NCBI GenBank assembly: GCA_017428285.1
Contig: JAFRRE010000115.1
Location: 1-64,000, forward strand
Reading direction: 5' to 3'
From: Bacteroidales bacterium
GTDB lineage: Bacteria > Bacteroidota > Bacteroidia > Bacteroidales > F082
Length of the DNA stretch: 64,000 nt
Of this stretch, positions 32,916 through 42,469 are shown piece by piece (the stretch's first letter is position 1; every line of letters begins with the position of its first letter). Below the pieces are notes generated by a model. That model saw only the letters and a list, made by a program, of their open reading frames with translations, was not told the origin of the DNA and did no database searches. The position numbers and the translations under genes were made by a program.

Positions 32916-34075
32916 TAACCAAACCAATTCCTTACGGACACCAGCACATCACCCAAGAGGATGTGGATGCCGTCGTTGCGGCATTGAAGTCCGACTATAT
33001 GACCCAGGGTCCGCGTATCGGCGAGTTTGAGAAACAGTTCGCCGACTACCTGGGCTGCAAGTACGCTTGCATGGTCAGCAACGGCACCGCCGCACTGCAC
33101 CTCTGCGCCATGGCCCTCGACATCAAACCGGGCGACAAGATCATCACCACGCCCATCACCTTCGTGGCCTCAGCCAACGGCTTCCGCTACCAAGGTGCCG
33201 AGGTGGTGTTCTGCGATATCGACCCTAAGTCGTTCTTGATGGACCTCGACAAGCTGGAACAGCTCCTGAAAGCCTCGCCCAAAGGGACCTACAAGGCTGT
33301 CGTCCCCGTGGACTTCGCAGGCTATCCCATCGATGAGGAACGGCTGCGCAACCTCGCCGACGAATACGGATTCGCCATCGTGGTGGATGCCTGCCATGCC
33401 CCCGGAGGGAGCTTCATCGACAGCAAAGGGGAGAAGCAGATGGTGGGCAACTGCAAATATGCCGACCTTACCGTGTTCTCATTCCACCCCGTCAAGCATA
33501 TCGCCACCGGCGAAGGCGGCGCCGTGACCACCAACCGTAAAGACCTTTACGACAGAGTGGCGCTGTTCCGTACCCATGGCATCACCAAAGACCCCGCGCT
33601 ACTGGAAAAGAACGACGGCGGCTGGTACTATGAGATGCAGGAACTGGGATACAACTACCGCATCACCGAGATGCAGGCCGCCTTGGGCATGGGCCAGCTG
33701 AGACGCCTCGACTGGAGCATCGCCCGCCGTAACGAGATCGCCGAGAAATATGACGAGGCCTTCAAAGGTACCTCGGTGAAGACACCCTTCCGCGCCCAAG
33801 GCCTTGTCCACGCCTTCCACCTCTACATCATCCAAGTGGATCCCGCCAAGCGCAAAGGCTTGTACGACCACCTGAGGGCCAACAACATCTACTCCCAAGT
33901 GCTCTATATCCCCGCCCATACCATGCCTTACTATAGGCAGTTCGGCTGGAAAGAAGGCGACATGCCGGTCGCAGAGGATTATTACACCAAATGCCTGGCC
34001 TTGCCGATGTTCCCGACCTTGACCGAAGAGGAACAAGACTGGGTGATTGAAAAAGTTAAAGAATTCATGCAATAA
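32912..34075 (+). CDS. pseC: UDP-4-amino-4,6-dideoxy-L-AltNAc transaminase
   Basis: 387 aa, DegT/DnrJ/EryC1 fold. The PLP lysine is in FSFHPVKHIATGEGGAV. SNGTAALHLCAMAL binds the phosphate, and VVDACHAPGG holds the Asp that contacts the pyridine nitrogen. It aminates the PseB product using glutamate. The gene is more GC-rich than pseB, suggesting a mosaic history. Overlaps: 4 bp with pseB, 1 bp with pseF. Confidence 0.92.
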   Translation: MITKPIPYGHQHITQEDVDAVVAALKSDYMTQGPRIGEFEKQFADYLGCKYACMVSNGTAALHLCAMALDIKPGDKIITTPITFVASANGFRYQGAEVVFCDIDPKSFLMDLDKLEQLLKASPKGTYKAVVPVDFAGYPIDEERLRNLADEYGFAIVVDACHAPGGSFIDSKGEKQMVGNCKYADLTVFSFHPVKHIATGEGGAVTTNRKDLYDRVALFRTHGITKDPALLEKNDGGWYYEMQELGYNYRITEMQAALGMGQLRRLDWSIARRNEIAEKYDEAFKGTSVKTPFRAQGLVHAFHLYIIQVDPAKRKGLYDHLRANNIYSQVLYIPAHTMPYYRQFGWKEGDMPVAEDYYTKCLALPMFPTLTEEEQDWVIEKVKEFMQ

Positions 34076-34764
34076 TGAAAACGCTGTGTATCATTCCGGC
34101 GCGAGGCGGTAGCAAACGAATCCCCCGCAAGAACATCAAACCTTTCATGGGAAAGCCGATTATGGCGTACTCCATTGAAGCAGCTTTGGCGTCTGGCGTC
34201 TTTGACGAAGTGATGGTGTCCACCGACAGTGAGGAATTTGCCGAAGTGGCTCGCCAATATGGGGCAAAAGTGCCTTTCATGCGTTCCGAAAAGACCTCCA
34301 ATGACTATGCCATCACCGCGGATGTCATCAACGAAGTCCTTTCCATGTACCATGATCGGGGACAGGACTTTGATGTGATTTGCTGTCTGTATTCCACGGC
34401 TCCTTTTGTGACCCCAGAACGGCTTAAGGAAGCATACGCATTACTGGGTGACGAGGTGGATGCTTCGTTTACGGTGGTGGAGTATTCCTTCCCCGTGCAG
34501 CGAAGCCATAGGATCGATAAAGATGGCTACATACAAATGGTGCATCCGGAACATTACGCTACCCGCTCGCAAGACCTTGAAAAGACCTACCATGATGCTG
34601 GACAGTTCTATTTTGTAAAGACCGCTACGTTCAAATCAGAACGGGTTTTATGGTGCAAGCGCACCAAACCGCTTGTCTTGTCAGAACTTGAAGTGCAAGA
34701 CCTTGATACAGAGACCGATTGGAAGTTGGCGGAATTGAAGTATGAATTGATCCATAGGAAATAG
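34075..34764 (+). CDS. pseF: pseudaminic acid cytidylyltransferase
   Basis: 229 aa. The start CIIPARGGSKRIPRKNIKPFMGKPIM is the CTP-binding signature of CMP-nonulosonate synthetases, and STDSEEFAEVA and CCLYSTAPFVTPE follow. It joins pseudaminic acid to CMP. Legionaminic or neuraminic enzymes look similar; the neighbouring PseB and PseC decide for Pse. Confidence 0.9.
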   Translation: MKTLCIIPARGGSKRIPRKNIKPFMGKPIMAYSIEAALASGVFDEVMVSTDSEEFAEVARQYGAKVPFMRSEKTSNDYAITADVINEVLSMYHDRGQDFDVICCLYSTAPFVTPERLKEAYALLGDEVDASFTVVEYSFPVQRSHRIDKDGYIQMVHPEHYATRSQDLEKTYHDAGQFYFVKTATFKSERVLWCKRTKPLVLSELEVQDLDTETDWKLAELKYELIHRK

Positions 34765-34768
34765 TTTT

Positions 34769-35779
34769 ATGCCTTCGTACGTCTGTTTGAAGCAACAAGA
34801 ACAACACCTCGGTGGATACTCCATCGTTCCGCTTCGCTATGAGGACCGATTCCTTATCATGAAGTGGCGCAATGAACAGATCTATCATCTACGTCAGGCA
34901 AGGCCGCTTACGGAAGATGACCAGCAGCGGTATTTCGATAATGTGGTCTCCAAACTGTATGACAATCCGAAACCTGAACAGATCCTTTTCTCTTATCTGA
35001 AAGATGGTGCATGTATTGGCTATGGCGGCCTGGTCCATATCAATTGGATCGACCGTAATGCGGAGATCTCTTTTATCATGGACACCGGTCTTGAAGCAGC
35101 GCATTTTGCCGAGCATTGGAGCAACTATCTAACCATGCTCAAGGAAGTGGCTTTTGCTGAGTTGAACTTGCATAAGATTTACACATACGCCTTTGACCTT
35201 AGGCCTCATCTTTATACCATGCTGGAAGCCAATGGCTATACTCGCGAAGCAACCTTAAAGGAGCATTGCTTGTTTAATGGAGTCTATAAGGATGTTGTTC
35301 TTCATGCCTTGTGGAACGATCGTTACGATATCATCAATTATGTGGATTGTACCCCTGAACAGCAACGAGAGATCCTGGCCTTGAGAAATCGAGACGATGT
35401 CCGAAAGTGGATGGTAAATACAGAGATTATTTTGGAGGAGAGTCACTTCAAATTCGTTGAGAGTTTGAAAGGCAACTTGAATCGACTCTACTTTGCCATT
35501 TATAAAGAGGGACGATTGATGGGAACCTATAACTTGACTAACGAGGGGAATGGGGTTTGGGATCGGGGTATTATCGCCAACCCCGACATGCAAGGAACAG
35601 GGCAAACCGAGAAATGGGAACGCCAAATTTTGGGTAACCTGTCTCACTACGCCATTCAAGCTGTTTCCGCCAAGGTGAAGCCGGACAACAAGAGATCGAT
35701 CAGCTATCACGAAAAAATAGGCTTCAAAGAACAAAACCGGGACAAAGATTACATCTATTATATTTTGCGATTATCATGA
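34769..35779 (+). CDS. tandem GNAT acetyltransferase, C-terminal half PseH-like
   Basis: 336 aa, about twice a single GNAT domain. Residues 10-185 form one unit (IVPLRYEDRFLIMKWRN, then AELNLHKIYTYAFDLRP and LEANGYTREATLKEH). Residues 195-336 form a second (LALRNRDDVRKWMVN, then VSAKVKPDNKRSISYHEKIGF). The second resembles PseH, which N-acetylates the 4-amino group in the pseudaminic pathway. The first may acylate another position or sugar. It fills the slot between pseF and pseI where pseG and pseH are expected, and contains nothing like PseG. Confidence 0.75.
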   Translation: MPSYVCLKQQEQHLGGYSIVPLRYEDRFLIMKWRNEQIYHLRQARPLTEDDQQRYFDNVVSKLYDNPKPEQILFSYLKDGACIGYGGLVHINWIDRNAEISFIMDTGLEAAHFAEHWSNYLTMLKEVAFAELNLHKIYTYAFDLRPHLYTMLEANGYTREATLKEHCLFNGVYKDVVLHALWNDRYDIINYVDCTPEQQREILALRNRDDVRKWMVNTEIILEESHFKFVESLKGNLNRLYFAIYKEGRLMGTYNLTNEGNGVWDRGIIANPDMQGTGQTEKWERQILGNLSHYAIQAVSAKVKPDNKRSISYHEKIGFKEQNRDKDYIYYILRLS

Positions 35780-36783
35780 GCAAGACATTCATCATTGCTG
35801 AACTATCGGCGAACCACAACGGCAGTAAACAGGTGGCCTTGGACAGTATCAGGGCTGCCAAGAAAGCTGGCGCGGATGCCATCAAGATTCAAACCTACAC
35901 AGCAGATACATTGACGCTGAATTGCGATGCACCTGATTTCAGACTAGGTAAAGGATTGTGGGAGGGCGAAACGTTCTATACGCTATATCAAAAAGCCTAT
36001 ACCCCTTGGGAGTGGCACGAGGAGATTTTCCGCGTGGCTCGTGAGGAAGGACTGGTGTGCTTCTCTACACCGTTCGACAAGACGGCCGTGGACCTTTTGG
36101 AGGAATTGAATAATCCCATCTATAAGATTGCCTCCTTTGAAATCACGGATATCCCGCTGATTAAATACATAGCCACCAAACACAAACCTGTGATTCTTTC
36201 CACAGGGATTGCCATGGAAGAGGACATCCAATTGGCTCTGGATACGCTCCGCGGTGAAGGCTGTAACGATATCACCCTGTTGAAATGCACCTCGGCTTAT
36301 CCTGCCCCTATCGAGGATGCCAACCTGCTCACGATCCCTGACATGAAACAGCGTTTCGGCGTGAGGGTCGGTTTGAGTGACCATACGGAAGGCGCCACTG
36401 TCCCCATGGCAGCCGTAGCTCTCGGAGCGGAAGTCGTGGAAAAACACTTCATCATCGACCGCTCCATCGGAGGCCCCGACAGCGCATTCTCCATGGAGGC
36501 CCATGAGTTCAAAGCCATGGTGGAAAGCATCCGTCAAGTGGAAAAGGCGCTTGGAACCGTGAAGTATCCCACTGATCCTTCCAAGATCAAAGGCCGTGAC
36601 TATTGCCGCTCACTATATGTCGCAGAAGACGTGAAAGCAGGGGAGTTGATCACAGAGAAAAATGTGAGGAGTGTTCGGCCTGGTTATGGTGCCCATCCCA
36701 AATATCTTGCTGAAGTGATTGGAAAACGTTTTGCGACAGATCACAATAAAGGGGAGAGGTTTTCGTTGGATATGGTTATTTGA
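35776..36783 (+). CDS. pseI: pseudaminic acid synthase
   Basis: 335 aa. NeuB-like TIM barrel: ELSANHNGSKQVAL, ADAIKIQTYTADTLTLN (PseI rather than NeuB wording), FSTPFDKTAVDLLEEL, KIASFEITDIPLI, LSDHTEG and VVEKHFIIDRSIGGPDSAFS. A C-terminal SAF domain follows (SLYVAEDVKAGELITEKNVRSVRPGYG). It condenses 6-deoxy-AltdiNAc with phosphoenolpyruvate. It overlaps the GNAT gene by 4 bp. Confidence 0.93.
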   Translation: MSKTFIIAELSANHNGSKQVALDSIRAAKKAGADAIKIQTYTADTLTLNCDAPDFRLGKGLWEGETFYTLYQKAYTPWEWHEEIFRVAREEGLVCFSTPFDKTAVDLLEELNNPIYKIASFEITDIPLIKYIATKHKPVILSTGIAMEEDIQLALDTLRGEGCNDITLLKCTSAYPAPIEDANLLTIPDMKQRFGVRVGLSDHTEGATVPMAAVALGAEVVEKHFIIDRSIGGPDSAFSMEAHEFKAMVESIRQVEKALGTVKYPTDPSKIKGRDYCRSLYVAEDVKAGELITEKNVRSVRPGYGAHPKYLAEVIGKRFATDHNKGERFSLDMVI

Positions 36784-36797
36784 AATTTAGACTGATT

Positions 36798-37595
36798 ATG
36801 GAAGAATATATTAAATTAAGAGATATCCCATCCCAATGGGGTTTGAAAAAAGGAGATAGGGTTTTTATCTCCTCCGACATCACGGCACTGGGTGAGGCGT
36901 GCTTGGAGCATGGCGACAGGTTCAAGCCGAACGACTTGCTGGATGCCGTCATCGAAGCTGTGGGCCCGGAAGGTACGATACTGCTTCCTACCTACAACTG
37001 GGACTTCTGCCATGGGGGAACCTTCGACTACAACAAAACCAAAGGCAAAACGGGTAGTCTTGGCAATCTGGCATTGAAAAGACCGGACTTCAAGCGGACC
37101 CAGCACCCCATCTATTCATTCGCCGTTTGGGGAAAAGACCAGGAATACTTGTGCGGCCTTCAGAACAAATCATCATTTGAGGAAGACTCGCCTTTCGGGT
37201 ATATGAACCGTTGTAAGGTGACCAATATTCTGATCAACGTCCCGTTTGAGCATAGTTTTACTTACGTGCATTACGTCGAACAGATGATGGAAAACAAATT
37301 GGAAATCCATTACCGTTATCACAAAGACTTCACCTCTTTATATAGGGATAAGGATGGTAACGAGGAGATGCGTACGTATTCCATGTTTGTGAGGTATCTT
37401 GATCTGGAACCGATTTCATCTGAGTCTCGAGGCAATTTGTTGAGAAATATGCTGTCGGAGGCGGGAACCATGAGCTCGTTCTTTATAAACGGTGTCGAAT
37501 TCAAGAAAGTCGATATGGCTGCCAGTGTGCCGACCATTGTCGAATACCTTAAAGTCGGTCCCTATTACGGGAAGAAGTATAGTTTGAAATCATAA
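36798..37595 (+). CDS. AAC(3)-family N-acetyltransferase-like protein
   Basis: 265 aa from ATG 36798; a TTG at 36780 is in frame and overlaps pseI. The AAC(3) core is visible: GLKKGDRVFISSDI, GPEGTILLPTYNWDF, RTQHPIYSFAVWG and EEDSPFGYM. Despite the name, family members in glycan loci acetylate amino sugars; drug resistance is unlikely here. Its place after pseI suggests a second N-acylation of Pse or a partner sugar. Confidence 0.8.
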   Translation: MEEYIKLRDIPSQWGLKKGDRVFISSDITALGEACLEHGDRFKPNDLLDAVIEAVGPEGTILLPTYNWDFCHGGTFDYNKTKGKTGSLGNLALKRPDFKRTQHPIYSFAVWGKDQEYLCGLQNKSSFEEDSPFGYMNRCKVTNILINVPFEHSFTYVHYVEQMMENKLEIHYRYHKDFTSLYRDKDGNEEMRTYSMFVRYLDLEPISSESRGNLLRNMLSEAGTMSSFFINGVEFKKVDMAASVPTIVEYLKVGPYYGKKYSLKS

Positions 37596-37608
37596 ATAGA
37601 TTGTTTCG

Positions 37609-38886
37609 ATGCAAAAGGGACAAGTAATGTATGATCTTGCGGCTCGGATGTTTCCGATTTGCCGCAGTATCACGGGCGACGGCTTCCGTGAGAGCCTGAA
37701 TATCATTCGGGAGATCGTTCCTGAAATCAAGGTTTTTGAAGTGCCCACCGGTACCCCGGTGTTTGATTGGACCGTGCCCAAGGAATGGAATATCCGCGGC
37801 GGTGGCATCTATCGCCTTAACGGTGAAAAGGTGGTCGATTTCAAAGACTCCAATCTCCATATTTTAGGCTATTCTTTGCCTATCAATGCCATTGTTAGCC
37901 GTGAAGAACTGCTGGAACATGTCTATACCCAACCCGAACAACCGGACTGGATTCCTTATGTGACTTCCTATTACAAGGAACGCTGGGGATTCTGTATGAC
38001 AGAGAAACAAAAACAGTCCTTGCATGACGAACAATATCAGGTGATCATTGACAGTTCGCTCAAAGAGGGCAGCCTTACCTACGGTGAGCTGGTCATCCCT
38101 GGTGAGTCGGAAGAGGAAATCCTGTTCTCGACCTATCTTTGCCACCCATCCATGGCCAACAACGAACTGTCGGGACCTGTGGTTCAAACAGAACTGATCA
38201 ACTATGTGAAACAGTTACCCCAACGCCGCTATACCTACCGGTTCGTCTTCATCCCTGAAACCATCGGTTCCATCACCTATTGCAGCCGTAACCTCGACGT
38301 GCTTCAGAAAAACGTGAAAGCGGGATTCGTGCTGAGTTGTGTCGGCGATGACAGGGCCTATTCCATTGTGGCTTCCCGTTATGGGAATACACTTGCCGAC
38401 AGGGTCTTGCTGAATGTGCTCAAACACCATACGGAAGACAAGTATGTTTACTACTCCTTCCTGAAGCGTGGCTCCGACGAGCGTGAATACTGCGCTCCAG
38501 GCGTGGACTTGCCCGTTGTGGGATTCTGCAGGACCAAATACGGTGTCTATCCGGAATACCATACTTCGGCCGATGACATGAGCCTTATTTCTCCTGAAGG
38601 ATTGCAGGGCGCCTACGAAGCGATGGTGAAAGTGATCGATGCCCTTGAATGGAATTACAACTACAGGGTGTTGTGCAAAGGTGAGCCTCAGCTGGGTAAA
38701 CGTGGACTGTATCCCACCATCAGCCAAAAAGGATCGTATGACTCCGTCATCGCCATGAAGGATTTCCTGGCGTATGCCGATGGCAAAAACGATTTGATCG
38801 GCATCAGCGAAATCATCGGTCAGCCGATTGACCTGCTGATACCCATAGCAAAGAAAATGATGGACAACCAATTGGTTTGTAAATAA
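37609..38886 (+). CDS. DUF4910/DUF2172 aminopeptidase-like protein
   Basis: 425 aa. N-terminal FPICRSITGDGFRESLNII and VFDWTVPKEWNIRGG are signatures of this family. M28-like zinc-site motifs follow: STYLCHPSMANNELSG, SDEREYCAPGVDLPV and YPEYHTSADDM. A winged-helix-like C-terminus ends the protein. Homologues are frequent in surface-glycan loci, and their substrate is unknown to me. A hydrolase acting on an amide-linked sugar modification is one possibility. Confidence 0.75.
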   Translation: MQKGQVMYDLAARMFPICRSITGDGFRESLNIIREIVPEIKVFEVPTGTPVFDWTVPKEWNIRGGGIYRLNGEKVVDFKDSNLHILGYSLPINAIVSREELLEHVYTQPEQPDWIPYVTSYYKERWGFCMTEKQKQSLHDEQYQVIIDSSLKEGSLTYGELVIPGESEEEILFSTYLCHPSMANNELSGPVVQTELINYVKQLPQRRYTYRFVFIPETIGSITYCSRNLDVLQKNVKAGFVLSCVGDDRAYSIVASRYGNTLADRVLLNVLKHHTEDKYVYYSFLKRGSDEREYCAPGVDLPVVGFCRTKYGVYPEYHTSADDMSLISPEGLQGAYEAMVKVIDALEWNYNYRVLCKGEPQLGKRGLYPTISQKGSYDSVIAMKDFLAYADGKNDLIGISEIIGQPIDLLIPIAKKMMDNQLVCK

Positions 38887-38915
38887 TAATATTGAACAAA
38901 TAAAAGAGTAGAATC

Positions 38916-39152
38916 ATGGAAATTAAGGATTTTATCAAAAACTTAGTAGAGCAATTCGACGAAGTGGAACTTGAAGCGTTGACTCCGGAAACCAAGTTCA
39001 AGGAATTTGACGAGTTTTCATCGCTGACCATCTTGTCTATTATTGCCATGGCGGACGACGAATATGGCGTCAGACTGAAGGCAGATGATGTTCGTCAGGC
39101 AGAAACCGTTCAAGACCTGTTTGATACGGTGCAGTCCAGAATCCAAGGATAA
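38916..39152 (+). CDS. acyl carrier protein
   Basis: 78 aa, acidic. The phosphopantetheine Ser is in EFSSLTILSIIAMADDEYGV, very like the 8746 ACP. It lies 9 bp before a ketoreductase-like SDR and opens the acyl/ketol module. Confidence 0.85.
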   Translation: MEIKDFIKNLVEQFDEVELEALTPETKFKEFDEFSSLTILSIIAMADDEYGVRLKADDVRQAETVQDLFDTVQSRIQG

Positions 39153-39161
39153 TCGACCGAC

Positions 39162-39917
39162 ATGAGTTATAATCCTTTCTCCTTACAAGGGAAAAAAGTG
39201 TTGGTTACCGGTGCGGGAAGTGGCATCGGTCGTGCCATCGCTGTTGTCGCATCCCAAATGGGCGCTTCGATAGTGATGGTCGATATCAGCAAAGAGGGGC
39301 TTGAACAAACGGGAGCGCTTCTTGACCATCCTGAGTATCAACATCAACAATTTGTTGTTGATCTTACGGATTCCGAGGCGATAGACGCTTTGGTTGAAAG
39401 CGTTGACGGTCTTGATGGTCTCGTGAATAATGCGGGCATACCGAATACCAGACCGTTGCAGATGATACGGGAAGAAGACTTTGACCGTGTGGTGGGACTC
39501 AATACCAAGGCTCCAGTGCTTCTGACCAACCTTCTTTATAAGAAGAAGAAATTGAATAAAGGCGCGTCCATCGTATTTACCTCTTCCTTGGCGGGACTCT
39601 ATACCTTCACCCCGGCCAATGGCCTGTACTCCCTCTCCAAGAGTGCACTCACTTCCTATGCCAAAAGCTGTGCCGTGGAGTTCGCCGCAAGGGGCATCCG
39701 CTCCAACTGCGTCAATCCTTCGATGGTCAACACCCATCTGAAAGACAGCCTGTCTTTCTCCGAGGAAGAGTATCAAAAGGATATTGAGAAATACCCGCTG
39801 CGTAGGTATGCCGAGCCGGAAGAGGTGGCCAATGCCGTGATTTTCCTTCTGTCTGACGCTGCCTCCTATATCACCGGACATACCTTGTTGGTGGATGGCG
39901 GCCGTTCCTTAAAATAA
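39162..39917 (+). CDS. SDR-family oxidoreductase
   Basis: 251 aa. TGAGSGIG loop (residues 16-23), NNAG, TSSLAG with catalytic Ser, Tyr156-x3-Lys160 (YSLSK) and ITGHTLLVDGG. It is close in style to the SDR at 10025 (NPFxLxGK start) and probably works with an ACP-bound keto substrate in the same way. Confidence 0.85.
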   Translation: MSYNPFSLQGKKVLVTGAGSGIGRAIAVVASQMGASIVMVDISKEGLEQTGALLDHPEYQHQQFVVDLTDSEAIDALVESVDGLDGLVNNAGIPNTRPLQMIREEDFDRVVGLNTKAPVLLTNLLYKKKKLNKGASIVFTSSLAGLYTFTPANGLYSLSKSALTSYAKSCAVEFAARGIRSNCVNPSMVNTHLKDSLSFSEEEYQKDIEKYPLRRYAEPEEVANAVIFLLSDAASYITGHTLLVDGGRSLK

Positions 39918-39923
39918 GCTTAT

Positions 39924-40649
39924 ATGAACGCAATCATCACTGGCAGCAACAGAGGCATCGGAAAAGCCATGGTGGAGGCTTTCGCCGCCGCAGGCTACAA
40001 TGTTTGGGCATGCGCTAGAAAAGCGACCCCTGAACATGAGACTTGGCTGAACGACACTGCCTCGCGCAACAACGTGCAAATCAAGCCGGTCTATTTCGAG
40101 ATGAGTGATGCCGAGAGCGTTACGAACGGCATCAAGCAGATCCTGGATGAAAATGAGACAGTGGATGTGTTGGTCAACAACGCCGGTATCTCTACCGTTG
40201 GACTGTTGAGCATGTCGAAAGTAGAAGATATCCGCAAACTGTTCGAGGTGAATTACTTCGCCATGCTGCAAATCATCCAAAAGGTAGCTAAGAAGATGGC
40301 CCGCCAGAAGAAGGGGGTCATCATCAACATGGGCTCCATCGCCGGCATTGAACCCCAACCGGGCAAAATCGCCTACGGCAGCAGCAAGGCCGCCGTGATG
40401 TTGATGACCCAATGCCTGGCCAAAGAACTTGGCCCCATGGGCATCAGGGTCAACGCCATCGCTCCTGGTCCCATCGAAACGGAGATGATCCACCAATACA
40501 ATGACGAGATGCTCGCCAAATTGGCCTCGGAATCGGCTTTGAGAAGACTCGGAAAAAGAGAGGAGATCGCTCAGGTGGCTTTGTTCCTTGCCTCTGAACA
40601 GGCATCCTATATTAATGGGGAAATCATAAAAGTTGATGGAGGTCGCTGA
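39924..40649 (+). CDS. SDR-family oxidoreductase
   Basis: 241 aa. TGSNRGIG loop (residues 6-13), NNAG, catalytic Ser138 (NMGSIAG), Tyr151-x3-Lys155 (YGSSK) and INGEIIKVDGG. FabG-like. It is 6 bp after the previous SDR and overlaps the transketolase start by 1 bp. Two successive reductases suggest two keto groups or two carbonyl steps. Confidence 0.85.
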   Translation: MNAIITGSNRGIGKAMVEAFAAAGYNVWACARKATPEHETWLNDTASRNNVQIKPVYFEMSDAESVTNGIKQILDENETVDVLVNNAGISTVGLLSMSKVEDIRKLFEVNYFAMLQIIQKVAKKMARQKKGVIINMGSIAGIEPQPGKIAYGSSKAAVMLMTQCLAKELGPMGIRVNAIAPGPIETEMIHQYNDEMLAKLASESALRRLGKREEIAQVALFLASEQASYINGEIIKVDGGR

Positions 40650-41476
40650 TGAATAGAAAAATACTCAACGAAGAGGAAATCAAGGCGATGTGCAAGCGTA
40701 TGCGGCTTCATGCCATGGACATGGCACTCGCCGCTGGAAGCCGTGGCGCCCATGTCAGCGGTAGTCTCTCATGCATCGAGATCTACGCCGTGCTCTATGG
40801 TGCCATCCTGAATTACGATCTCGACAACCTATTGTGGAACGATCGTGACCGCTTCATCGCCGGCAAGGAACATGCACGCTTGGCTGAGTTTCCTGCCAGG
40901 GCGGAAATGGGCTTCTATCCCGTAGAAGTGCTCAACTCATTCGAAGAAAACGATGGGCTGCTGGTGGGCCACCAACTCAAAAGGGAGATCGGCAACGAAT
41001 ACGGCTCGATGAGCCTGGGCATGGAGATGTCGTTCGTCGTCGGCAAGGCCATCATCGCCAAACAAACCCAACAAAAATACCATGTCTATTGCCTGCTGGG
41101 CGACGCCGAATGCGAGGAAGGCTCCGTCTGGGAGTCGTTCATCTCTGCAGCCCATTACAAACTCGATAATCTTACCGTCATTATCGACCGCAACTACATG
41201 TCGGTGGACGGTAATACCGAGGAACTGATGGCACAACTTGACATGCAAAAGAAAATGGAGGCCTTCGGCTGGGAATCGGTGACGATCGACGGCCACGACA
41301 TCCACCAGCTTGTCGAAGCGTTGTCGCACAAGCCCCAAGGCAAGCCTTACGCCATTGTCGCCAAGACGGTCAAAGGCAAAGGCGTTTCATTCATTGAAAA
41401 CAACAGATCATGGCACCAGTCGGTACTGAACGAGAACCAATACCGCCTGGCCGTGGAAGAAATACAGAAAGGATAA
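40649..41476 (+). CDS. transketolase-like protein, N-terminal (ThDP-binding) subunit
   Basis: 275 aa. SRGAHVSGSLSCIEIYAVLYG, FIAGKEHARLAEFPA, GSMSLGMEMSFVVGKA and GDAECEEGSVWESF-x18-DRNYMSVDG show the ThDP/Mg site (GDxxxxEGxxxE...N). This is the first half of a split transketolase, with the second half next. Split forms are frequent outside central metabolism. It would move a two-carbon ketol unit; donor and acceptor are unknown here. Confidence 0.88.
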   Translation: MNRKILNEEEIKAMCKRMRLHAMDMALAAGSRGAHVSGSLSCIEIYAVLYGAILNYDLDNLLWNDRDRFIAGKEHARLAEFPARAEMGFYPVEVLNSFEENDGLLVGHQLKREIGNEYGSMSLGMEMSFVVGKAIIAKQTQQKYHVYCLLGDAECEEGSVWESFISAAHYKLDNLTVIIDRNYMSVDGNTEELMAQLDMQKKMEAFGWESVTIDGHDIHQLVEALSHKPQGKPYAIVAKTVKGKGVSFIENNRSWHQSVLNENQYRLAVEEIQKG

Positions 41477-41479
41477 GTC

Positions 41480-42454
41480 ATGGCCATTAATCCTGCATTG
41501 ATCAAGGCTTACGCCAAATTGGGTCAGAAAGGTGCCGCCGCCGGCATCGGAATGATGGAACTGGCCAAGAGAGATCCTGACATGAGGGTCGTGGTCGCCG
41601 ACAGCGTGGCTATCGCCAGCCTCGACCGTTTCTATACCAACTACCCCGACAGGGTCATCAACGCCGGCATCTCGGAGCAAAGCATGGTGGGCATCGCCGC
41701 AGGTCTTTCCTCTGAGGATGGACGCGCCGTGTATGCCTGTACCTACGCTGAATTCGTGGTGACCAGGGCGTTGGAATTCGTGCGCCATAACCTGGCCTAC
41801 CATAACTTCAACGTGAAACTGGTGGGTAACTCCGCCGGCTTTGCCATGGAGACCCTCTCCATATCGCATTGGGCCACGGAAGACATCGCCTTTACAAGGG
41901 CGTTGCCGAACATGACCATCCTTTCTGCCGCCGACAGTCTGGAGGCCATCAAATGCGTCATCGCTGCACACGAGGTAAAAGGCCCCGTCTATGTGCGCCT
42001 TTCCGGCCTGCTGAATTGTCCTATCGTCTATGACAAGGATTTTGACTTCCAAGTTGGCAAGGCCAACGTCTTGCGTGAAGGGGAGGACGTGACCGTTTTT
42101 GCTACTGGCATGATGGTACGTGAGGCTTTGGATGCCGCAGCACTGCTGTCGTCCAAGGGCGTCAACTGCACGGTGATCGACATGCATACCATCAAACCTA
42201 TGGATACGGATTGTCTCGACAAGGCGATCCAGTCGTCAAAGCTGTTGGTTACCGTTGAAGAGCACAGCGTAATCGGCGGATTGGGAGGCGCAGTGGCCGA
42301 ATATCTGTCCGACAAGACCAACACGCCTCGTTTGGTGAGGATCGGTGTGAACGACTTTTTCTGCAAACTCGGTGACTTGCGGTTCTGCTGGGAGCAGCAC
42401 GGACTGACAGCCCCGCAGATCGCTGAAAGGATAAACAAAGAAATCAACAAATAA
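41480..42454 (+). CDS. transketolase-like protein, C-terminal subunit
   Basis: 324 aa. RVINAGISEQSMVGIAAGLSSEDGRAVY holds the catalytic Glu for ThDP, and HNFNVKLVGNSAGFAMETLS and VTVEEHSVIGGLGGAVAEYL are typical of the pyrimidine-binding and C-terminal domains. It pairs with the preceding subunit (3-bp gap). It lies between SDRs and ACPs, so this is not a housekeeping copy. Confidence 0.88.
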   Translation: MAINPALIKAYAKLGQKGAAAGIGMMELAKRDPDMRVVVADSVAIASLDRFYTNYPDRVINAGISEQSMVGIAAGLSSEDGRAVYACTYAEFVVTRALEFVRHNLAYHNFNVKLVGNSAGFAMETLSISHWATEDIAFTRALPNMTILSAADSLEAIKCVIAAHEVKGPVYVRLSGLLNCPIVYDKDFDFQVGKANVLREGEDVTVFATGMMVREALDAAALLSSKGVNCTVIDMHTIKPMDTDCLDKAIQSSKLLVTVEEHSVIGGLGGAVAEYLSDKTNTPRLVRIGVNDFFCKLGDLRFCWEQHGLTAPQIAERINKEINK

Positions 42455-42469
42455 ACCATTTATTATACA

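Noticed and set aside
36798..37595. Aminoglycoside resistance gene
   Set aside because: The family is AAC(3)-like, but the position inside a pseudaminic acid operon makes a sugar acetyltransferase far more likely.
40649..42454. Housekeeping transketolase
   Set aside because: It is split, lies between SDRs and ACPs, and overlaps or nearly touches both neighbours, so it belongs to the specialised module.
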